A stretch of 64,000 bases of DNA, taken from NCBI RefSeq assembly GCF_002407185.1, contig NZ_CP023563.1:868001-932000 (forward strand). Reading direction: 5' to 3'. Below the pieces are notes generated by a model. It was not told where the DNA came from, did not search any database, and was given only the letters and a program-made list of their open reading frames with translations. The position numbers and the translations under genes were made by a program. Source of the stretch: Brachybacterium vulturis (lineage in GTDB: Bacteria > Actinomycetota > Actinomycetes > Actinomycetales > Dermabacteraceae). Positions 60,129 through 64,000 of this stretch are shown piece by piece; position 1 is the stretch's first letter, and each line of letters begins with the position of its first letter.

Positions 60129-61538
60129 TCAGGTCACCTGGTCGACGTCCGCCGTCCAGGTGTTGCAGGCGGAGAGGTCGCCCCCGGACTCGAAACCTCG
60201 CTCGATCCAGTCCACTCTGATCTCGGATCGGATGGTGTTCGGAGGGTCGCCCTCCGACCAGCGGGCCGGGTCGGTCAGCGCCTCGCGCAGCTCCGCGGAC
60301 GGCTCCGATGCGGCGGGCACCTGCATCGACATCGCTGCGGCCAGGCACTGGTCCTGCAGGCTGTCGCGTCGCCAGGCCTCGATGTAGCGCTCCTCGTCGG
60401 TGGTCTCGAGCTGCTCGCGCATGGCCATGTAGTAGAAGGCCACCGAGCTGTTCCAGCCCACCGGGTTCGTGAAGACGTACGCGAGGTCCCACAGATAGGC
60501 GCCCGGGACGTTCGCCGGATCGCTGAGTTCCAGGCCGGTCCCGTAGCCCACGGGCCAGTAGATCGTCGAGTCGAGGTTGCACATCCGGGGGAAGTCCGCC
60601 TCGAAGTACGTGTCGCAGGCGGCGCCCGCCGGCACGTCGGGATGGGTGTAGACCACGACCGTCGGGCTCACCCACGGCAGGCCGCGGTCCGAGCTCGCCG
60701 TGGCCCACATCCGGTTCAAGCAGGTCGAGGCGGCATCGAGCACCGTCTGGAGCTCCTCGACGCTGGGCTCGACCGGAGTCGCAGGCAGCTCGCACTCCGC
60801 CAGCGCGGGCAGCGAGCCCTGGGTGAGGGGGTTGTCCTCCAGCACCGCCCGCAGCTCGTCGACGGTGCCGGTCGGCGGATCGATCGGGGAGGTCACCTGG
60901 AAGCCGTCGGCCTCCTCCGTGGGCGTGATCTCCTCCTGCGGGGACGTCTCCGCCTCGCTCGGGGACTCCGGATCCGTGGGGGTCGTGGTGCTGTCGGTGG
61001 GGGCGTCCGTGGCGATCGGCGTGTCATCGCCCTGGCGGAGGACGAGATACGTGATCCCGCCTCCGACCACCAGCAGCAGTGCCAGCACACAGGTCAGTGC
61101 GACACCGATCAGGATCCACGGACGTTTGGGCTGCGGCTGCTGACCGAATCCGCCGGGCCCCTGCGGGCCGCTGGGGCCCTGCGGATATCCGGGGCCGCCA
61201 GGGCCCTGTGGGCTGCCAGGACCCTGCGGGCCGCCGGGGCCCTGTGGGCTGCCGGGACCCCAGGATCCCTGTGGGTTGCCGGGGCTGGGGGCGACGGGTG
61301 CGCCGTAGCCGGGCGCCGGTGGAGCACCGTAGCCCGGTCCGGCCGAGCCGCCCCACTCGGGCCCGCCCTGGGAGGGGCCTCCGCCGTGCTGCGGCTGACC
61401 GTCCTGCCGCCGGTCTCCGCTCTGCTGCGGGTGGCCGTTCTGCTGAGGGTGGCCGGGTTGGCCGTCGTGCGGGGCCCCGTTCTGCCACGACTCGCCCTGC
61501 GGTCCCGTGCCAGGACCGCCCCATCCTGAGCTCGACAT
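60129..61538 (-). CDS. Membrane-anchored protein, probable inactive zinc-metallopeptidase relative
   Basis: 469 residues. Residues 1-138 are cytosolic Gly/Pro/Gln-rich low complexity, including (G-P-Q) repeats at 96-130. One transmembrane helix spans about 141-166, then a Thr/Ser/Glu-rich linker and an extracellular domain from about 225. That domain resembles neutral zinc metallopeptidases (YpfJ type): [28 protein letters not shown], and [14 protein letters not shown] aligning with ELQADCxAG. Where the family has HExGHH the sequence is [14 protein letters not shown], so the zinc site is lost. ATG 61538 follows GAGGGGGAG. It precedes the cassette on the same strand with its own 189-base spacer. 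Relationship to the peptidase family is inferred by eye. Confidence 0.72.
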   Translation of the reverse strand: MSSSGWGGPGTGPQGESWQNGAPHDGQPGHPQQNGHPQQSGDRRQDGQPQHGGGPSQGGPEWGGSAGPGYGAPPAPGYGAPVAPSPGNPQGSWGPGSPQGPGGPQGPGSPQGPGGPGYPQGPSGPQGPGGFGQQPQPKRPWILIGVALTCVLALLLVVGGGITYLVLRQGDDTPIATDAPTDSTTTPTDPESPSEAETSPQEEITPTEEADGFQVTSPIDPPTGTVDELRAVLEDNPLTQGSLPALAECELPATPVEPSVEELQTVLDAASTCLNRMWATASSDRGLPWVSPTVVVYTHPDVPAGAACDTYFEADFPRMCNLDSTIYWPVGYGTGLELSDPANVPGAYLWDLAYVFTNPVGWNSSVAFYYMAMREQLETTDEERYIEAWRRDSLQDQCLAAAMSMQVPAASEPSAELREALTDPARWSEGDPPNTIRSEIRVDWIERGFESGGDLSACNTWTADVDQVT

Positions 61539-61789
61539 CAGCTCCCCCTCGCGTTCGTCAGTCTGCTGCTGCGGGCAGGATATCCGTGCAGGCCGCATCG
61601 ATGGAGGCGGTTCGCGCCGGTCGCCGCGGGCATCGCCGCCCGGGCTGCCGACGCCCGAGGCCCCGCACCGCGCTGACGTGCGTGGATGCCCTCAGTGCGC
61701 GGGAGGTCCCGATGCGGTCACGAGTCCTGGGGCAAGAGGGCGAGGTGCTGGGGAGCGCGGCGGTAGCACTCCGGAACGAATGCGAAAGA
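61539..61789. other. Gene-free stretch
   Basis: About 250 bases between the membrane protein start and the tRNA-Ser terminator. No credible gene or RNA; the promoter of the membrane protein must lie here but no clear boxes are seen. Confidence 0.5.
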
Positions 61790-61823
61790 CCCCTGACAGG
61801 CGATCATCATCGCAGGTCAGGGG
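61790..61823 (-). terminator. Terminator after tRNA-Ser
   Basis: CCCCTGAC and GTCAGGGG form the base; GCGAT-catc-ATCGC forms the tip, with a 2x2 internal loop between. On the minus strand the right side is followed by TCTTT. Located 13 bases beyond the tRNA. Confidence 0.75.
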
Positions 61824-61835
61824 CCATTCTCAGGG

Positions 61836-61920
61836 CGGAGGATGGGGGATTTGAACCCCCGAGGGCGTTAACCCAACACGCGTTCCAGGCGTGCGCCATA
61901 GGCCGCTAGGCGAATCCTCC
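61836..61920 (-). tRNA. tRNA-Ser (anticodon GGA)
   Basis: 85 bases ending at the discriminator G; a 7-bp acceptor stem (GGAGGAT/ATCCTCC), a D arm with CCTAGCGG, an anticodon stem-loop CACGC-CTGGAAC-GCGTG (anticodon GGA, reading UCC/UCU), a long class II variable arm, and a T arm GGGGGTTCAAATCCCCC. The 3' CCA is not encoded (CCC follows the discriminator). The long variable arm and discriminator G are serine identity elements. A hairpin terminator follows. Confidence 0.95.
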
Positions 61921-62003
61921 AGCGCTCGTAAGAGCAGGCATCAGCGTACCGGACGCTCCGGGGTGGTGCGAACCGGGACGGCACAGGTCACACTCGGTGC
62001 GGC

Positions 62004-63293
62004 TCAGGAAGTCCGCTGGGTGATCCGGAACCACCTCCGCCTCCCTGCCCGCAGTGCCTGCCCCTCCACGAGGTCGACGAGCTCCTCAGGGTCCGAGAGC
62101 CTCCGACCCTCCAGTTCGACGCCACCTCCGACGAGGAGCCTCCGGGCGTCGTTGCGGGAGAGCTCGGGGCGGGCGGCGGTGACCAGCTCGAGGGCCGAGG
62201 CGATCCCTGCTAGCTCCAGCGAGATCATCTCCCGTGGTTGCTCCCGCGCCGAGAAGACGCGCAGGAACTCCTCGCGGCTGCGCCGTGCAGCCTCCGCCCC
62301 ATCGTGCCGGCAGACGATCGCTTCGGCGAGGTCGAGCTTCGCGTCCCGGGCCGTGGCGCCGCCGGCCCGGGCACGGCGGTCCAGCTCCCCGACCTGCTCG
62401 AGCGGCAGGTCCGAGTAGACAAGCGCCCACTGCCCCACGAGCTCATCCCGGAGCGTCATCAGCCTCCCGAGCTTCTCCTCCGGCGCCGCGCACAGCCCGA
62501 CGTAGTTGTCCAGCGACTTGGACTGCTTGGGCCCGCCATCCAGGCCCGGGGTGACGGTGCTGGTGATGATCGTCTGCGGCACCTGGCCGTGCTTGACCTG
62601 CAGCTCGCGACCCATCGCCTCGTTGAACAGCTGGTCGCTGCCCACGATGGTCAGGTCAGATTCCAGGGCCACGCTGTCAAAGCCCTGCAGCACCGGGTAG
62701 ATCAGCTCATGTATCGCGATCTCGGTGCTGGCGGTGATCCGGGAGCGGAACATGTCCCGCGAGACCAGGTGGGCGTGCGTGACCAGGCTCAGCTCCGCGA
62801 GCAGACCCGCGACCCCCATCTCGTCGAACCACTCGGAGTTCCGACGGATCTCCAGCAGGTTGGGATCGGAGCGTAGCACTCGGGTGACCTGCCGCAGGAA
62901 CGAGTCGGCGTTGTCGCGGAGCTGCTGCTCGGTGAGGACGGGGCGTGCGATGCTGCGGCCGGTCGGGTCCCCGATGCGGCTGGTGGTGTCTCCGAGGAGG
63001 AAGACCACTGTGTGACCGTGGTCCTGGAGGGCGCGCATCATCCAGAGGTTCACCGCGTGGCCGAGGTGGAGGTCGGGGGCGGTGAGGTCCACGCCGAACT
63101 TGATGCGCAGCGGCCGGGGTCCGCGCAGTTTCATCAGCAGGTCCTCGCGACCGAGGATCTGGTCGGTGGTGCGCTCGAGGGTGGCTAGCAGCTGCTCGGG
63201 AGAGGCGGGGGCGTCGGGTGCTCCGGCGAAGCCTGGTGGGACGGGGGTGGCGGGTTGGGAAACGGTGGGCTGGATCGAGGTCGGCGTGCTCAT
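62004..63293 (-). CDS. tyrS: Tyrosyl-tRNA synthetase
   Basis: 429 residues. The class I signature HIGH is H76-L-G-H79 in TAPDLHLGHAVNLW; KMSKS is KQSKS in GGPKQSKSLDN, the form of the TyrZ-like branch of bacterial TyrRS. An S4-type RNA-binding end (SRNDARRLLVGGGVELEG) closes the protein. The N-terminal 30 residues are Pro/Ala-rich. ATG 63293 is preceded by GAGAGG at eight bases; the frame continues upstream into the leader terminator and is not used there. Expression is probably controlled by the structured leader (63294-63592). Charges tRNA-Tyr with tyrosine in the cytoplasm. Confidence 0.93.
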   Translation of the reverse strand: MSTPTSIQPTVSQPATPVPPGFAGAPDAPASPEQLLATLERTTDQILGREDLLMKLRGPRPLRIKFGVDLTAPDLHLGHAVNLWMMRALQDHGHTVVFLLGDTTSRIGDPTGRSIARPVLTEQQLRDNADSFLRQVTRVLRSDPNLLEIRRNSEWFDEMGVAGLLAELSLVTHAHLVSRDMFRSRITASTEIAIHELIYPVLQGFDSVALESDLTIVGSDQLFNEAMGRELQVKHGQVPQTIITSTVTPGLDGGPKQSKSLDNYVGLCAAPEEKLGRLMTLRDELVGQWALVYSDLPLEQVGELDRRARAGGATARDAKLDLAEAIVCRHDGAEAARRSREEFLRVFSAREQPREMISLELAGIASALELVTAARPELSRNDARRLLVGGGVELEGRRLSDPEELVDLVEGQALRAGRRRWFRITQRTS

Positions 63294-63349
63294 GGGGATC
63301 CTCTCGGGAGGGCGAGGGACCTCGGGACCAGCCCCTGCCGTGGATACGG

Positions 63350-63378
63350 AAAAGGCGAGGACCATGTGGTCCTCGCCT
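63350..63378 (-). terminator. Intrinsic terminator (attenuator) in the tyrS leader
   Basis: On the minus strand AGGCGAGGACC-acat-GGTCCTCGCCT, 11-bp perfect stem with a 4-base loop, followed at once by UUUU (63350-63353). It lies 57 bases before the tyrS start, so transcription must read through it to express the enzyme. Confidence 0.85.
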
Positions 63379-63592
63379 AGGGCTCTGGATCGAGCGGTGC
63401 TACGTCACCTCGCTTGCCTCATGGCATCGGCGCGCGCACGATCGCGCGGCTCGTCCCAGAGCCGTGCGGATAGTCGATGTGCAGGTGCATGCGGGAAGGG
63501 TATCGCATGTCCGGAACCGGCGCGGGCTCCGACGAGAACTGGCGCGTGGCCGCACGCTCTGCGTATATGGCCAGAGCAGGCTCCCACGCGCC
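63379..63592 (-). ncRNA. Structured tyrS leader, possible Tyr-responsive element
   Basis: Minus-strand order: a hairpin with 9-bp base GGCGCGTGG/CCACGCGCC (63541-63592) carrying an inner GCTCTG/CAGAGC stem whose loop contains UAC; a 6-bp hairpin GGAGCC/GGTTCC; GGCTCTGG (63456-63463) complementary to CCAGAGCC (63381-63388); and AGGTG-ACGTA-GCACCGC (about 63393-63410), which resembles a T-box core AGGTGGCACCGC interrupted by five bases. Then comes the terminator. The first hairpin may instead end the metPS transcript. Either a T-box variant or leader-peptide attenuation could operate; I cannot decide. Confidence 0.5.
63419..63508 (-). CDS. Possible 29-residue leader peptide before tyrS
   Basis: ATG at 63508, stop TGA at 63419-63421. 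It contains two tyrosine codons, in MRYPSR and HIDYPHG, both upstream of the pairing segment GGCTCTGG that can pair with CCAGAGCC next to the terminator. The Shine-Dalgarno sequence is weak (CCGGA). Two Tyr codons in 29 is suggestive only. Confidence 0.25.
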   Translation of the reverse strand: MRYPSRMHLHIDYPHGSGTSRAIVRAPMP

Positions 63593-63614
63593 AGTAGTCG
63601 ACGGAGCCGGTGGC

Positions 63615-63722
63615 TCAGTCGTCGGCCTCGGGGTGGCGGGAGAGGTTGATGATGGCGGCGGTGAGGCCGCCCCAGACGGTCACGATCGCAACGATCATCA
63701 TGATGATGGCGGAGATGGACAT
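63615..63722 (-). CDS. metS: Methionine/alanine importer small subunit MetS
   Basis: 35 residues: MSISAIIMMIVAIVTVWGGL and a short tail LSRHPEADD. One transmembrane helix, as in Corynebacterium MetS, the small partner required by the sodium-dependent methionine/alanine carrier MetP. AGGAG precedes the ATG by six bases. It lies 112 bases after the metP stop on the same strand. Confidence 0.88.
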   Translation of the reverse strand: MSISAIIMMIVAIVTVWGGLTAAIINLSRHPEADD

Positions 63723-63834
63723 TGCTGCTCCTGGTGGCTGAGGGGAACGGGAACGGTGCGGAAGCGGGGCTTCGGGAACCGGGGGTCGGACGGGGCCGGC
63801 CGACGTGCAGGACGCGGCCGACCCCGTCACGCGG

Positions 63835-64000
63835 TCACGGCGCCGAACGCAGCTCGTGCGGGGACTTCGCCTCGGGCGTGGAGACCAGGCCCTTGCCGGC
63901 CACGGCCTCCGGGGCGATCGGGTCGCCGTCGGAGTCCGCCTTGAACAGGTTCGAGCTGCGCGACCACGGGATCAGTGACAGCCCGATCGCGACGACCACC
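63835..64000 (-). CDS. metP: Sodium-dependent importer MetP, C-terminal end only
   Basis: The last 54 residues of a protein that continues beyond the window: end of a hydrophobic helix (VVVAIGLSLIPWS), then a hydrophilic tail (SRSSNLFKADSDGDPIAPEA...) that ends SAP before TGA. The hydrophobic end and its position before metS agree with the large subunit of the MetPS secondary carrier (neurotransmitter:sodium symporter family). Identification rests mostly on the neighbour, as only the tail is visible. Confidence 0.7.
   Translation of the reverse strand, partial: VVVAIGLSLIPWSRSSNLFKADSDGDPIAPEAVAGKGLVSTPEAKSPHELRSAP

Noticed and set aside
61160..61290. Collagen-like repeat protein
   Set aside because: The Gly-Pro-Gln stretch is short and irregular, on the predicted cytosolic side of a single helix; treated as low-complexity tail.

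Overview
The window is about 70% G+C, densely packed, and rich in ATGA/GTGA stop-start overlaps. The gene set (RNase J, a serine/threonine-rich Gram-positive lipoprotein repertoire, MetPS importer, CE1758/CE1759-type flavoenzyme pair, LacI/GntR-controlled sugar islands, no outer-membrane machinery) points to a Gram-positive actinobacterium of the Micrococcales; Brachybacterium/Dermabacteraceae is my best guess from gene content, not proven. No IS element, integrase, CRISPR array or rRNA is visible; one tRNA-Ser(GGA) is present.

Layout. 1-10.5 kb: the 3' part of a proline/Na+ symporter, an SMP-30 lactonase, an MFS carrier, a NUDIX hydrolase, the 5-oxoprolinase genes pxpA-pxpBC, a sirtuin, a DUF1961 protein and a DUF1206 membrane protein. 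10.4-20.7 kb: thyA-folA, an MFS drug exporter divergent from a MarR regulator with twin operators, an autoregulated ArsR-SRPBCC-DinB-like operon, RNase J, a frameshifted small gene, and small house-keeping or unknown genes. 20.7-41.2 kb: a carbohydrate catabolic island. It has four sulfatases without signal peptides, an ABC sugar importer without its own ATPase, three D-2-hydroxyacid dehydrogenases, an enolase-superfamily dehydratase, a Gfo/Idh/MocA oxidoreductase, a DUF993 aldolase-like protein, two xylose-isomerase-like epimerases, and LacI and GntR regulators with recognisable candidate operators. The simplest reading is import of sulfated sugar(s) followed by intracellular desulfation and oxidation. 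41.3-51.4 kb: a CE1758/CE1759 flavin pair, an S9 peptidase, a TrpXYZ-like ABC importer, a MetNIQ importer and an Ohr/OsmC protein.

51.5-60 kb: the most unusual part. Ten genes are tightly packed on the minus strand and appear to form one operon. Five encode proteins that share three sequence blocks (an AQxxLD helix, a GFxPTFYxF strand block and a YSxKYxYSxEG-PxPxP tail); a sixth shares the first two only in weak form. Around them are an L7/L12-like repeat protein, a TPR-like protein, a coiled-coil protein, an OmpA-like domain inserted into one family member, and two PASTA domains. None has a visible signal peptide or membrane span, so the products look like a cytosolic assembly. I know of no described system with this composition. 

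60-64 kb: a membrane-anchored protein that looks like an inactive relative of neutral zinc metallopeptidases, tRNA-Ser, tyrosyl-tRNA synthetase preceded by a structured leader with an intrinsic terminator, and the metP-metS importer running off the window end.
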